DNA of 64,000 nt. It comes from Zhengella mangrovi (GTDB lineage Bacteria > Pseudomonadota > Alphaproteobacteria > Rhizobiales > Rhizobiaceae). The notes under the pieces are model-generated. The model did not search any database. It saw only the letters and a program-made list of their open reading frames with translations, and was not told the DNA's origin. The stretch is from positions 576,083-640,082 of the forward strand of contig NZ_PDVP01000002.1 of the NCBI RefSeq assembly GCF_002727065.1, given 5' to 3'. The translations under genes were made by a program, and so were the position numbers. Shown here in pieces: positions 33,226-43,400 of the stretch (position 1 is its first letter; each line of letters starts with the position of its first letter).

Positions 33226-35213
33226 GCCCGGCCCCCTGTTGCGGCGGCTTCGGTACCCTTTGCCGAGCGCGCGGGGGCGCCGATGCGCAGGCGACGGTCG
33301 GCCAGCGAAACGATACCGCCGAACATCATGACCAGTCCGCCGATCCAGATGAGGGTGACCAGCGGCTTGTACCAGATGCGCACGACCATGCCGCCGTTGG
33401 AGGCCGGGTCGCCGAGCGACACGTAGAGCTGAGAGAAGATGAAAGTGTGAATGCCCGCTTCTGTCGTGGGCATGCGGCGCGCGGTGTACATCCGCTTGGC
33501 GGACGAGATTCCGGCGATCTTTTTCCCCGCCGCGTTGACGAGGGAGAAGCGGGCCTCGTCGGCGGTGTAGTTCGGGCCCTGGACCGGAACGGTCTCGTCG
33601 AAGCGAAGGGTGTAGCCGGCGACCGGCAGTGTATCGCCCTTGGCCATGGTCAGGATGTTCTCGGTCTGGAAGGCCGTGACAGACACGATACCGAGCAGGG
33701 TCACGCCGAGGCCGAAATGGGCGATGGCAGTGCCGAAGGCGGACCCCGGAAGGCCGCGCAGGCGGCGCAGCATCACCGGAGCCGACACCTTGCCGATGCC
33801 GGCCTTCAGGGCGAGATCGGTGAGGCTGCCGGCAAGGAGCCAGAACGCGAGGCCGGCGCCCAGTGCGGCGAGCAGCGCGGTGCGATCGACGAAGAGCAGG
33901 ACGACGGCGACGGCGGCGAGCGCCACCGCGAACGCGGCGACCAGGCGCTGGCCGGCGGCGAAGAGATCGCCGCGCTTCCAGGCGAGCAGCGGGCCGAACG
34001 GGACGGCCAGCAGCAGCGGCAGCATGAGCGGCCCGAAGGTCAGGTTGAAGAAGGGCGCGCCGACGGAAATCTTCTCGCCCGTTACCGATTCCAGCAGCAG
34101 CGGATAGAGCGTGCCGATCAGCACGGTCGCCGCCGCGGTCGTCAGGAACAGGTTGTTGAGGACCAGCGCGCCTTCCCGCGAGATCGGCTGGAACAGGCCG
34201 CCTGCGGTCAGCGTACCCGCGCGCCAGGCGAACAGGGCCAGCGAGCCGCCGATGAAGACCATCAGGATCATCAGGATGAAGACGCCGCGCGAGGGGTCGG
34301 TGGCAAAGGCATGAACCGAGGTGAGCACGCCGGAGCGGACGAGGAAAGTGCCCAGCAGAGAGAAGGAAAAGGTGATGATCGACAGGAGGATCGTCCAGAT
34401 CTTCAACGCCGATCGCTTCTCCATGACGATGGCCGAGTGCAGCAGCGCCGTGCCGGCGAGCCACGGCATGAAGGACGCGTTCTCGACCGGATCCCAGAAC
34501 CAGAAGCCGCCCCAGCCGAGCTCGTAGTAGGCCCAGTAGGAGCCCATGGCGATGCCGGCGGTCAGGAAAATCCAGGCAGCCAGAGTCCACGGGCGAACCC
34601 AGCGCGCCCAGGCGGCGTCGACGCGGCCGTCGATCAGCGCCGCCACGGCGAAGGCGAAGCTGACCGAAAAGCCGACGTAGCCGAGGTAGAGAAGCGGCGG
34701 GTGAATGGCGAGGCCGATGTCCTGAAGGATCGGGTTGAGGTCCTGGCCTTCGACCGGGGGGCTGGCCACGCGGATGAAAGGATTGGAGGTAAACAGGATG
34801 AAGAGGAAGAAGGCCGTGCCGATCCAGCCCTGGACGGCGATCACCGTGGCCCTCAGGCTCGACGGCAGGTTGCCGCCGAACAGGGCCACCAGCGCGCCGA
34901 AGAGCGACAGGATGAACACCCAGAGCAGCATGGAGCCCTCGTGATTGCCCCAGGTGCCGGAGATCTTGTAGATCAGCGGCTTGGCAGAATGCGAGTTCTC
35001 GACGACGTTGAGCACCGAGAAGTCCGACGTCACATAAGCCTGGATGAGGGCGACAAAGGAGATCGTCACCAGGGCAAAGACGGTCACGGCGGCCGGCGCC
35101 GCCATCCCCATCAGCCGCTCGTCGCCGGTGCGCGCGCCGTAGATCGGCAGGACCGACTGGACCAGCCCGACGGCCAGCGCCAGCACCAGGGCAAAGTGTC
35201 CGATTTCAACCAT
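33222..35213 (-). CDS. ccmF: haem lyase CcmF
   Basis: A 663-residue membrane protein with about 15 helices. It contains the haem-handling WWD-type segment GWGGFWFWDPVENASFMPWL and the conserved TWGNHEGSMLLW. CcmF transfers haem from holo-CcmE to apocytochrome c together with CcmH and CcmI. Length and motifs are normal for the family (cycK in rhizobia). Confidence 0.97.
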   Translation of the reverse strand: MVEIGHFALVLALAVGLVQSVLPIYGARTGDERLMGMAAPAAVTVFALVTISFVALIQAYVTSDFSVLNVVENSHSAKPLIYKISGTWGNHEGSMLLWVFILSLFGALVALFGGNLPSSLRATVIAVQGWIGTAFFLFILFTSNPFIRVASPPVEGQDLNPILQDIGLAIHPPLLYLGYVGFSVSFAFAVAALIDGRVDAAWARWVRPWTLAAWIFLTAGIAMGSYWAYYELGWGGFWFWDPVENASFMPWLAGTALLHSAIVMEKRSALKIWTILLSIITFSFSLLGTFLVRSGVLTSVHAFATDPSRGVFILMILMVFIGGSLALFAWRAGTLTAGGLFQPISREGALVLNNLFLTTAAATVLIGTLYPLLLESVTGEKISVGAPFFNLTFGPLMLPLLLAVPFGPLLAWKRGDLFAAGQRLVAAFAVALAAVAVVLLFVDRTALLAALGAGLAFWLLAGSLTDLALKAGIGKVSAPVMLRRLRGLPGSAFGTAIAHFGLGVTLLGIVSVTAFQTENILTMAKGDTLPVAGYTLRFDETVPVQGPNYTADEARFSLVNAAGKKIAGISSAKRMYTARRMPTTEAGIHTFIFSQLYVSLGDPASNGGMVVRIWYKPLVTLIWIGGLVMMFGGIVSLADRRLRIGAPARSAKGTEAAATGGRA

Positions 35214-35237
35214 GGTCCTCTCTCCCTCTCCCGGTCG

Positions 35238-35690
35238 TCAGTTGGTGGCCTGGCCTTCCTGCCAGACGCCCTTTTCCTTCAGGCTTTCCACCACTTCCTT
35301 GGGCATGTAATTCTCGTCATGCTTGGCCAGAACGGTATCGGCGACGAAGACGCCGTCGCGGTTGAACAGGCCTTCCGTGACCACGCCCTGCCCTTCGCGG
35401 AACAGGTCGGGCAGGATGCCGTCATAGGTGACGGGCACGTCCTTGATGGTATCGGTCACCGCGAAGCGGACCCTGGTGCCATCGCCGCGCACGACGCTGC
35501 CATCCTTGACGATGCCGCCAAGGCGCATTCGCTGGCCCGCCTCGGCGTGCATGGAGGTCAGGTCGGACGGCGTGACGAAGAAGACAATCTTCTGGTTCAG
35601 CGCGACGAGCACCAGCCCGGTGGCGATGCCCAGGAATGCGAGTCCGCCGAAAATCACCGCCAACCGTTTCTGCTTGCGAGTCATGGCCAT
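35238..35690 (-). CDS. ccmE: cytochrome c maturation haem chaperone CcmE
   Basis: A 150-residue protein: short basic N-terminus, one membrane anchor ([22 protein letters not shown]) and a periplasmic OB-fold with the haem-binding site in [14 protein letters not shown], where the histidine of HDENY binds haem covalently. It carries haem from CcmC to CcmF. It sits 12 bases after ccmI and 24 before ccmF (cycJ in rhizobia). Confidence 0.97.
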   Translation of the reverse strand: MAMTRKQKRLAVIFGGLAFLGIATGLVLVALNQKIVFFVTPSDLTSMHAEAGQRMRLGGIVKDGSVVRGDGTRVRFAVTDTIKDVPVTYDGILPDLFREGQGVVTEGLFNRDGVFVADTVLAKHDENYMPKEVVESLKEKGVWQEGQATN

Positions 35691-35702
35691 AGCGCTTCCA
35701 CC

Positions 35703-37154
35703 TCAGTCTGTTTTCGCCGCAGGCTCGATGCCGAGCGACGCCGCGAAGGCGGTGATACGACCGGACTCGTCCGGCTTTCCGTCGAAAGCGGCGAGCGCCT
35801 CGGTCAATGCTGCCGTGGCATCGTCCTTGCGCCCCATGACGGCATAGGCGCGGATCAGGCGCTGCCAGCCCTGCTCGTCGTCCGGGTTGTCCTTCAGCTT
35901 GCCGGCGAGCCGGTCGACCATGCCCTCGATCATCGACTGGCGGTCGGTCGCGCTCATCTGCGAGGCGTTGGCGACGTCCTCGGCCGTCGGACCTGGCGCG
36001 GCAGGTGACGCCTGCGCTCCATCCGCGATGCCGACCGACGCGGCGAAGCCGTCCAGGCGGGCGAGCGCATCGGGCTTGCCAGCGAAGGCTTCACGCGCGC
36101 TCGCCAGCGCGGCAGCCGCGTCTTCCTTGCGGCCCATGACGGCATAAGCGCGGATCAGGCGCTGCCAGCCCTGCTCGTCGTCCGGGTTGTCCTTCAGCTT
36201 GCCGGCGAGCCGGTCGACCATGCCCGCGATCATCGACTGGCGGTCGGCCGCGCTCATCTGCGACGCATTGGCCATGTCCTCAGCCGTCGGACCGGGTGCT
36301 TCGGCGGCGGCGACCGCCGGCGCATTGCGCGATTCCTCGATGGCCCGCAGCGCGGCCTGGCGCCACGGCGAATCGGGCGCAGCGTCCTCGCTCAGCCTGG
36401 TCCACGCGGTACGAGCCTCGTCGAGGCGGCCCGCCTGGGCGGCACCCACGGCGACGAAGAACCGCGACTTCTCGTTGGCAGGATCCAGTTCAAGAGCCTT
36501 CTCGAAGGCGGCCAGGGACGGACCGGCCACAATGCCTTGCGCACCCGCGCCAAGCGCTTCGCCCAAGCCATTCAGGCGATTGGCATTTTCACCCTTCAGG
36601 CGGATCAGGTTGCGCCATGCATCAGCGGATTCGTCGAAACGCCCGAGGCGCATGTAAATCGGACCCAGAACCTCCCAGCCGGTGGCGTCCGACGGGTTCT
36701 TGCGCAGATGCTCCTCGGCGCGCGCCACCAGTTCATCGATGGTGTTCTCGGTCGGGTTCTTCTGCATCCGCATGGCCAGCGGCTGGTCCGGCGCCGACGG
36801 CGAGCCCAGGTCGGCGTAGAGGCCCCAGCTGACCAGCGGTACGGCCAGCACTGCAGCACCTGCGATGACACGCGGCGATGTCGACGACGCCTTGACGGTC
36901 TGCGCCCTGAGCTGTGCATCGGCCTTCAGCAGGCGCCGGCCGATCTCGGCCCGCGCTTCCGTCGCCTCCTTGCCGGAAATCAGTCCGCGGGCCTCGTCAC
37001 GCTCGAGCTCCTCGAGCTGATCCTTGTAGACCTCGCGGTCGAACGCGGCTGCGTCGACCGACGTCTCCTGCTTTCGCAGGAGCGGGCGAAGCAGCGCCAC
37101 AGAGGCGCCAAGGGTCAGGAAAACGGCAATGATCCAGATCGTCATGGTGCCCAT
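35703..37154 (-). CDS. ccmI: cytochrome c biogenesis protein CcmI with duplicated C-terminal module
   Basis: A 483-residue protein. An N-terminal CcmI-1 domain with two membrane helices (MTIWIIAVFLTLGASVALL and VIAGAAVLAVPLVSWGLYA) flanks a cytoplasmic loop with coiled coil. A periplasmic TPR-rich part follows. CcmI chaperones apocytochrome c. Residues about 287-386 and 387-483 are two copies of one module (AEDxANASQMSAxDRQSM; DDEQGWQRLIRAYAVMGRK). At DNA level they are offset by exactly 300 bases and are almost identical over their central 160 bases. Typical CcmI has one such module, so this is a recent internal duplication. Confidence 0.95.
   Translation of the reverse strand: MGTMTIWIIAVFLTLGASVALLRPLLRKQETSVDAAAFDREVYKDQLEELERDEARGLISGKEATEARAEIGRRLLKADAQLRAQTVKASSTSPRVIAGAAVLAVPLVSWGLYADLGSPSAPDQPLAMRMQKNPTENTIDELVARAEEHLRKNPSDATGWEVLGPIYMRLGRFDESADAWRNLIRLKGENANRLNGLGEALGAGAQGIVAGPSLAAFEKALELDPANEKSRFFVAVGAAQAGRLDEARTAWTRLSEDAAPDSPWRQAALRAIEESRNAPAVAAAEAPGPTAEDMANASQMSAADRQSMIAGMVDRLAGKLKDNPDDEQGWQRLIRAYAVMGRKEDAAAALASAREAFAGKPDALARLDGFAASVGIADGAQASPAAPGPTAEDVANASQMSATDRQSMIEGMVDRLAGKLKDNPDDEQGWQRLIRAYAVMGRKDDATAALTEALAAFDGKPDESGRITAFAASLGIEPAAKTD
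35820..36300. repeat. 300-bp in-frame tandem duplication inside ccmI
   Basis: Bases 35836-35996 recur at 36136-36296. The 60 bases starting 35881 and 36181 differ at a single position, and the preceding 60 at about three. The outer parts of each unit are more diverged. This suggests recent duplication or gene conversion restricted to the core. Confidence 0.9.
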
Positions 37155-37226
37155 TTAGACATTGCGACAGCCGATGCCAACCGGCACCTGGGAAGAGCCG
37201 GTGGCGCATTTCGCCACAGGCCGGGT

Positions 37227-37661
37227 TCAATTGAGGAGAGTCCAGCTGCCATCCGGATTGCGGCAGGCCGCGCCCCTGTATTCGCTTACCTGCCCCGACA
37301 CGGTCAGCGCGTGGGCATATTGACGGCAGTTCTGCGAGCCGACCTGGTAGGGCTGCGCCGGGGTGACAGCGCCTGAAACGCCGGACGACCCCTTCCATTC
37401 CACCGTCTCGCCTCCCCTGGAATATTCCAGCGCCCTGTATTCCGCCTCGACCGCGCGACGCTCGTTGTCGGTTCCGGGCTTGAGCGCATCGCTCTGGGCG
37501 ACCAGGCCGCCACCCAGCGGCGCCAGCAGGTTCTTCTCCACCGCGGCGGCACCACGAGACTGGAGTGCCAGCGGCGCAAAGGCAGTCCGCGTGTTCCCGC
37601 TGGTCGCGCATCCGGCAAGCGCGATGGCCGGCAGCAGGATCAGGAAGGGCAGAAGTCGCAT
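37227..37661 (-). CDS. lipoprotein, 17 kDa surface-antigen-like
   Basis: A 144-residue protein with a lipoprotein signal peptide and lipobox LAGCAT (Cys about residue 18). The mature part ends in a small domain with paired cysteines (SQNCRQYAHAL; GAACRNPDGSW), as in RT0821/Lpp0805-type surface proteins. It is probably anchored in the outer membrane; the function is unknown. The ATG at 37661 has a GAGGAAA ribosome site. Confidence 0.82.
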   Translation of the reverse strand: MRLLPFLILLPAIALAGCATSGNTRTAFAPLALQSRGAAAVEKNLLAPLGGGLVAQSDALKPGTDNERRAVEAEYRALEYSRGGETVEWKGSSGVSGAVTPAQPYQVGSQNCRQYAHALTVSGQVSEYRGAACRNPDGSWTLLN

Positions 37662-37728
37662 CAATCGTTTCCTCGAAACTCGGACGGCCAACCCGTTAGT
37701 GACAGGATTTGGCCGAATTAGGACCATT

Positions 37729-39093
37729 TCACATTTTCACACGGGGCAGTTCCACCCTGGCCTCGAGCCCGCCGAGCGAGGACTCACCCAGTTGAAGCCG
37801 GCCCCCGTATTCATTGACCAGTTCGGCGACGATGGAAAGACCGAGCCCGGTTCCCGGTGTCTTTTCATCCAGCCGGCGGCCGCGCTTGAGTGCCTCGGAA
37901 GCCTTGTCGGCCGGAATGCCCGGACCGTCGTCGGCCACGGATATGACCAGCCGGCCCGCCTCGCCGGGCTCCAGCCGGACCAGAACCGACTGGCGCGACC
38001 ACTTCATCGCGTTTTCGAGGAGGTTGCCGACGATCTCCTCGAGGTCCTGTTCCTCGCCGGCGAAAAGCAGCGGGGCCTGCGGCAGGTCATCGTCGAGATC
38101 CTTGCCCGGGTTGAGCTTGGCGACGACACGCACCAGCCGGGCCACGGCAGCGGTGGCGTCGGTGCGGAAGATCACGCTCTCGCGCTGCGCGGCGATGCGG
38201 GCCCGCTGAAGGTAGTGCTCGACCTGGTTTCGCATGGCCTCGGCCTGTTCGCCGATAATTCGGCCCTTGTCACCACCGACGGCCCTGCCCTCGTTGACGA
38301 TGACCGCCAGTGGCGTCTTGAGCGAATGGGCCAGGTTGCCGACCTGGATGCGCGAGCGTTCGACGATCCGGCGGTTGTTCTCGATCAGCGCGTTCATCTC
38401 CTCTGCCAGGGGCTCGATTTCGAACGGGAACGGACCGGACAGGCTTTGCGCCCTGCCCGCGCGAATGTCGCCGAGGGCCTTGCGGACTCGCACCAGCGGC
38501 TGCAGGCCATAGCGCATCGCGGCGGCATTGATGGCGACGAGCGCCAGGCCGAGAATGGCAAAATAGGTCCAGACCTGGCGCCGGAAGGCGCCGATCTCGT
38601 CGCGCAACTCGCTTTCGTTGCCCATGATCCGGAACCGGGCCGCGGCGCCGGTTCCCCCCAGTTCGAACTCGCTTTCGAAGATGCGGACCTTCTCGCCGGC
38701 GAGCCCTTCGGCAATGTAATGGCGCCGGAAGAAGCTGTCGAAGGGAACCTTGTCCGGCGCCGGGGACGGGATAGGCCCGGTGAGCGACGGCGACGAGAGA
38801 GGCGCCTTGATACCGCCGGTCACGGGCTCGACGGACCAGTACCAGCCCGATTCCGGCTGCGAGTAGCGGATGTCGCCGAAATCCGGCGACCCGTCGAGCT
38901 GGCCGTTCGAATCGAGGCCGACGGAGCCGATCAGGTTGAAGAGATGGGCGGAGAGGAGCTGGTCGAAATTGCGCTCGCTCGAGCGGCCGTAGAGCGTGGC
39001 GATCACGGTCGCGATGACGAAAAGGGCAATGACCACGAGAAACGTGGACAGCAGCGTCACGCGGAGAGCGAGTGATTTCGGAAGAAGCGTCAT
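37729..39093 (-). CDS. FeuQ/PhoQ-like sensor histidine kinase
   Basis: A 454-residue kinase with two membrane helices (about residues 10-34 and 160-180), a periplasmic domain, a HAMP-like region and a HisKA motif with acceptor histidine in GNLAHSLKTPLAVI, followed by an ATPase domain (NLLENAMKWS, VADDGPGI, GTGLGLSIV). The LKTPLAVI style is typical of PhoQ relatives. Together with the regulator 19 bases upstream it matches feuQ/feuP of rhizobia, which from memory adjoin cycH and respond to envelope or osmotic conditions. A GTG 6 bases earlier (39099) could also be the start. Confidence 0.92.
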   Translation of the reverse strand: MTLLPKSLALRVTLLSTFLVVIALFVIATVIATLYGRSSERNFDQLLSAHLFNLIGSVGLDSNGQLDGSPDFGDIRYSQPESGWYWSVEPVTGGIKAPLSSPSLTGPIPSPAPDKVPFDSFFRRHYIAEGLAGEKVRIFESEFELGGTGAAARFRIMGNESELRDEIGAFRRQVWTYFAILGLALVAINAAAMRYGLQPLVRVRKALGDIRAGRAQSLSGPFPFEIEPLAEEMNALIENNRRIVERSRIQVGNLAHSLKTPLAVIVNEGRAVGGDKGRIIGEQAEAMRNQVEHYLQRARIAAQRESVIFRTDATAAVARLVRVVAKLNPGKDLDDDLPQAPLLFAGEEQDLEEIVGNLLENAMKWSRQSVLVRLEPGEAGRLVISVADDGPGIPADKASEALKRGRRLDEKTPGTGLGLSIVAELVNEYGGRLQLGESSLGGLEARVELPRVKM

Positions 39094-39111
39094 CCGCACC
39101 TGTCGCCGGCG

Positions 39112-39777
39112 TCAGCCGGCATCTGCCCGCAGGCGGTATCCCATGCCGCGCACGGTCTCGATGAGATCGACACCCATCTTCTTGCGCAAGCGGCCGACAA
39201 AGACCTCGATCGTGTTGGAATCCCGGTCGAAATCCTGGTCATAAAGGTGTTCGACGAGTTCCGTTCTCGAGACCACCTTGTCGGGATGATGCATGAGATA
39301 GGACAACAGGCGGAATTCGTGCGACGTCAGCTTGAGCGTCTGGCCGTTGACGTCCGCCTTGGAACTCTTGGTGTCGAGACGCAGCGGGCCGCAAGTCAGT
39401 TCCGACGACGCATGCCCTGCTGCCCGGCGGATCAGGGCGCGGACCCTGGCCAGCACTTCCTCGATGTGAAACGGCTTGGCGACGTAGTCGTCGGCCCCGG
39501 CGTCGATTCCGGCGACCTTGTCGCTCCAGCGGTCGCGGGCGGTCAGGATCAGCACGGGCATGGTCCGCCCCTCGCGGCGCCACCGCTCCAGGACCGACAG
39601 GCCATCGAGCTGGGGCAGGCCGAGGTCGAGAACGACCGCGTCGTAGGGTTCGGTATCGCCGAGGAAGTGACCTTCCTCGCCATCGAAGGCGCAATCGGTG
39701 ACATAGCCGGCCTCGGCCAGTGCCTCGCACAGCTGCCGGTTCAGGTCCGCGTCATCCTCGATGACCAGTATTCGCAT
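39112..39777 (-). CDS. FeuP/PhoP-like response regulator
   Basis: A 221-residue OmpR-family regulator. The receiver domain has DD in VIEDDADL, the phospho-acceptor Asp in AVVLDLGLPQLDG and Lys in VAKPFHIEEV. The C-terminal winged helix has LTSHEFRLLSYLMHHPDKVVSR and NTIEVFVGRLRKKMG. The sequence LTARDRWSDKVAGIDAGADD is characteristic of the PhoP/FeuP group. It is expected to be phosphorylated by the adjacent kinase. Confidence 0.93.
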   Translation of the reverse strand: MRILVIEDDADLNRQLCEALAEAGYVTDCAFDGEEGHFLGDTEPYDAVVLDLGLPQLDGLSVLERWRREGRTMPVLILTARDRWSDKVAGIDAGADDYVAKPFHIEEVLARVRALIRRAAGHASSELTCGPLRLDTKSSKADVNGQTLKLTSHEFRLLSYLMHHPDKVVSRTELVEHLYDQDFDRDSNTIEVFVGRLRKKMGVDLIETVRGMGYRLRADAG

Positions 39778-39849
39778 CGGCTGACGTCCTTCTCCCGTTG
39801 CAGTTCGATATTGGCGTATTTTTCAGCCGGATCAATCCTTTCGCCCGGC

Positions 39850-40152
39850 CTATTTATAAGGAACGACAATTTCCTGCCGGCTCGGACGCTGGCCGTAGCC
39901 CTGCGGCACGAGGACGACGATCACGCAGACGGACTTGCCGCCGCGCCTCTCCTCGGACGCCTTGGCCAACTGGCCGCCACGCTGGGAGGCAACACGCTGG
40001 CCGACGGCATAGCAGCCACCGGCCACCGGAGTGGCATCGGTCACCGGTGCGAGACCGGGACGTTGCAGGTTCCAGGCAGCGGCGGGCGACACGGCATTGA
40101 CCGCAAGCACGGCGGCGGCGAGGAAAACAGGGAGGACAGTTCTTTTCATCAT
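39850..40152 (-). CDS. small secreted protein of unknown function
   Basis: A 100-residue protein with a signal peptide (residues 1-26, cleavage after SPAAA) and a short mature region with two cysteines (GGCYAVGQ and KSVCVIVVLVP). The start is one of two adjacent ATGs at 40152 and 40149. It may be periplasmic with one disulfide. It sits between the FeuP-like gene and the gene transfer agent cluster. I recognise no family. Confidence 0.65.
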   Translation of the reverse strand: MMKRTVLPVFLAAAVLAVNAVSPAAAWNLQRPGLAPVTDATPVAGGCYAVGQRVASQRGGQLAKASEERRGGKSVCVIVVLVPQGYGQRPSRQEIVVPYK

Positions 40153-40260
40153 GGCCAAGGCTATAACCGTTTTCGCCTGAACGCGACATGAATGGATAGG
40201 CCATGGCCGTGCCCTGCCGCAATCGATTTCCGGCAAGACGCGGCCACGGCCCCGCTGGCG

Positions 40261-40467
40261 TCAGTCGATGACCGAGCGCGCCGACAGACGGCCGACGATG
40301 GCCGCCAGGCCGGACAGCGCCGTCGTCGCCTGGAGGATGGTCTCGGCAAGCGCGGAATTGTCCAGTCCGGCAACCGGCAGACCGGCCATGCCGGCAACCG
40401 CGCTGCCAATCGTGATCAGCGATGCCCAGATGGTTTTGGACAGGTACCAGGGTTTGGAATCCGTCAT
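40261..40467 (-). CDS. small holin-like membrane protein at the end of the GTA cluster
   Basis: A 68-residue protein with two hydrophobic segments (TIWASLITIGSAVAGMAGL and ILQATTALSGLAAIVGRL), beginning MTDSKPWYLSK. Small proteins like this sit beside phage lysis genes. The stop of the tip protein gene at 40470 is 2 bases before this start, so it is coupled to the GTA operon. A holin or membrane-lesion role in particle release is an inference from size, topology and position. Confidence 0.7.
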   Translation of the reverse strand: MTDSKPWYLSKTIWASLITIGSAVAGMAGLPVAGLDNSALAETILQATTALSGLAAIVGRLSARSVID

Positions 40468-40469
40468 GC

Positions 40470-43400
40470 TCAGTTCCTTTCGTTTGCTGTTGAGGTGAAG
40501 TGCGGCAAATCGAATGCCCGCGTGGCCGGCAAGCCCCAGGCCCGCGGGCCTCCTGCCTGGCGGACCTCGACGATCACGCGGGCATGCCCGGCCGCGATGA
40601 CGCCGGCGATCGATGCGCCCGGCCAGATACATGCCGGCCCGGCAACCTCCGTTTCCCATAGGCCTTTCCCGTCCGGCGTCCGGACCAGAACGCGATAGTC
40701 CTCGCGGTCCTCGCCCAGCGGAACGGCATCCCAGGTATCGGCTCGGATGCGCGACCGCCGGGTCCAGCGGAACCGGCGTCCGCCATCGGCCGCGGGGGCG
40801 CAACGGACATGCACCGGGCTGAGCGGGGTCAGGGCCCGGGTTCCGCCGCGGGCGGCAAGGCCGGTGACCGTGTCGGGCGCGGCGAAGGGGACCAGCGGAC
40901 GGACACGCCATTGCAACGGCAGGTCCACTTCCCCCGCCCGCAGGCCGGCGGGCCGGACGGTCTCGTCGAGCAGGACGGCGTGGCTCCCCGCCGGGGCGCC
41001 CAGCGCCATCCGGTCCTCGGTGCCGAGCTGGCCCCTCAGAAGACAGGACAGCCGCCAGACCTGGGCGCGGATCTCCTCGGCGTGCTGGAACTGAAGGATT
41101 TCCCAGCCGGTGTCAGGCGAGCCGACAGCCATGGCATTGGCGCCACCGAACAGCGCGAGAGCGGTGACCGATTCCGGCTCGGCGTCAACGAAGGCGACGT
41201 CGAGGCTTGAGCGCCGCTCGCGCCGGGCGCCCCGTCCAGGTGCAAGATCGCGCAGAAGCGTGCCGATGGCGGCGGGGCCGGTGACCAGCGTACGGCGGTC
41301 GTAGCCGGTCGTCTCCGGAGACGCCTCGACGGCATGGGTGCGCCAGGGATCGGACCAGACGGCGACCCTGAAAGCCTCTTCCTCCGCCGCCATGGCATCG
41401 CCCATGGGCAGGTCGAGGAAGATGGCCTGGGGCGCGCCGGGCTCGGGAAACGGCACGGCCGCGGGCGTGTCCGTGACCGGGATGTCGGGTTGCGGCGGGG
41501 CGGGATTGATCCGTCGGGCCTTCAGCCGGCAGGTCAGTCCCTCTTCCAGCGACGTCACCAGCCATGTCCGGCCAGGGACGGCCGCCAGTTGCAGCGGGGC
41601 ACCGACCTCGATGCCGCTCGCCGGCGGCAGGGTGACGGTGAGTTCCTGCGTTGCCGAGTCCAGCCGCGACAGCCAGCCGGATGCCAGCGCGCGGGCTGTT
41701 CCCTGGTGGAGGATGCCCGGATAGGCGAGGTTCACCTCCCCCGTGCCACGGGTCTCCGCCTCCACGCGGGCCACTGCCGTTTCATACCCCCTGAAGGGGT
41801 CGCGGAAGGCGATCACCGCCTCGCGCGGGCGGTCGCCGGCGGCAGCGTGTTCGATCACGCGCACGGCATCACCCTCGGTCTCCACGCAGTCGTCGACGAT
41901 GACGGGTTCGGCGGCACGCGACTCGGAGCGGAAGGCCAGGCTGCCACCGGCCTCGTCCACCGTCAGGCCGTGCGCGGCGACGAGGGGTTCCAGGGCATCG
42001 CGGGCGCTGGAAGCGCTGTCGAGGACGATGCCGCCGGCCAGGGCATCGACGCCGCCGACATCGGCCGGAGGCACGCCGTGGCGCGACAGGACGGCATTGA
42101 TGACGTCACCGATCTCGACGTCCTCGACGCGCCCGTTGAGCCAGTGGCCCCGTGCCCAGTTGCCGCCATCCGCCCAGGTCGCCGCCTGCCGCGGAAAGGC
42201 CGGAAACGGACGCGCATCCCAGGCCCAGCAATAGATCCGCGCGGAATCGACCATGGGCCGGCCGGTCAGGGGCGAAAGCGGATTGGCTGCCTCTCCGGCC
42301 TGCCAGTGGCAGTAATGGGCCTGGAGGAAGCGGCGCTGGGCAAGGCTGTCGCGCCCTCCCGAGGAGAAGTGGGGCACCGCGTTTTCCGACGACTTGGCAT
42401 CGACGAAGACGTTCGGCTGGTTGGCGCCCTTGTCGATCGCCGGGCAGCCGAGTTCGGTGAACCAGACCGGTTTCGCACCCGGGACCCATGGGCTCTGCCG
42501 GCCGGTTTCCTGGCCGCCGCGGCGCTCGACGTGGACGTTCGACCACCAGCCGGCGATATCCTTGTAGCGGTACACCCAGTCCTTGCCATGGGCGCCGTCG
42601 GTGATGGGCGTACGGCTCCGAGCCGCGCGCGCTTCATCGTCTGCATAGTACCAGTCAAAGCCCTCGCCGCCAGAGATCGCAGCAGCCAGGGCCTCGGCGT
42701 CATGGGGCGAGCGGGCGCCGTCGGGATTGCCGCCGGCCCAGTCGGCGTCGCGCCAATCGGACAGGGGCATGTAGTTGTCGATGCCGACCGCGTCGATGGC
42801 GCCGTCCATCCACAGGTCGTCAAGGTTGTAGAACACATCGCCGGACCCGTCGGCGGGCCGCAGGCCGAAATATTCCGACCAGTCTGCGCCATAGGTGATG
42901 CCCGTCCCGGCACCGAGGATGGCTTTCACCTCCCGCGCCAGTTCGCGCAGACCGTGGACGAATGGGAAGACGCCGCCGTCGTCGCGCAAGGCGGTCAGGC
43001 CGCGCAGTTCCGAGCCAACGAGGAAAGCATCGACACCGCCGGCCCCGGCGCACAGCATCGCGTAGTGCAGGATCATGCGCCGGTAGCCCTCGGTATTGGC
43101 GGAGGCGGCCCAGGCGGGCGCGCCGTCGACACGGGTTCCGGCCGGTCCCTCGCCCCGCCCCAGGAAACCGGCGATCTCGGCCCGCACGGCGGCCGTGCTA
43201 TCCGGCGATCCGTCCCTGCCCGGTGCCAGCGACGCCGTGATCCGGCCGCGCCAGGGGTAGGCTGCCTGCTCGCCGCCGCCCCACGGGTCCGGCAATCCGT
43301 TGGCCGGCGGGATATCCATCATGAGGAAGGGATAGAAGGCGACCCTGATGCCGCGATCCGTCAGGTCGCGGATCGCGGCGATCACGCTGGCATCGGACGG

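Noticed and set aside
40205..40251. GTA operon terminator (GGCCGTG / CACGGCC)
   Set aside because: The arms are far apart and there is no T-run on either strand, so I do not call it a terminator.
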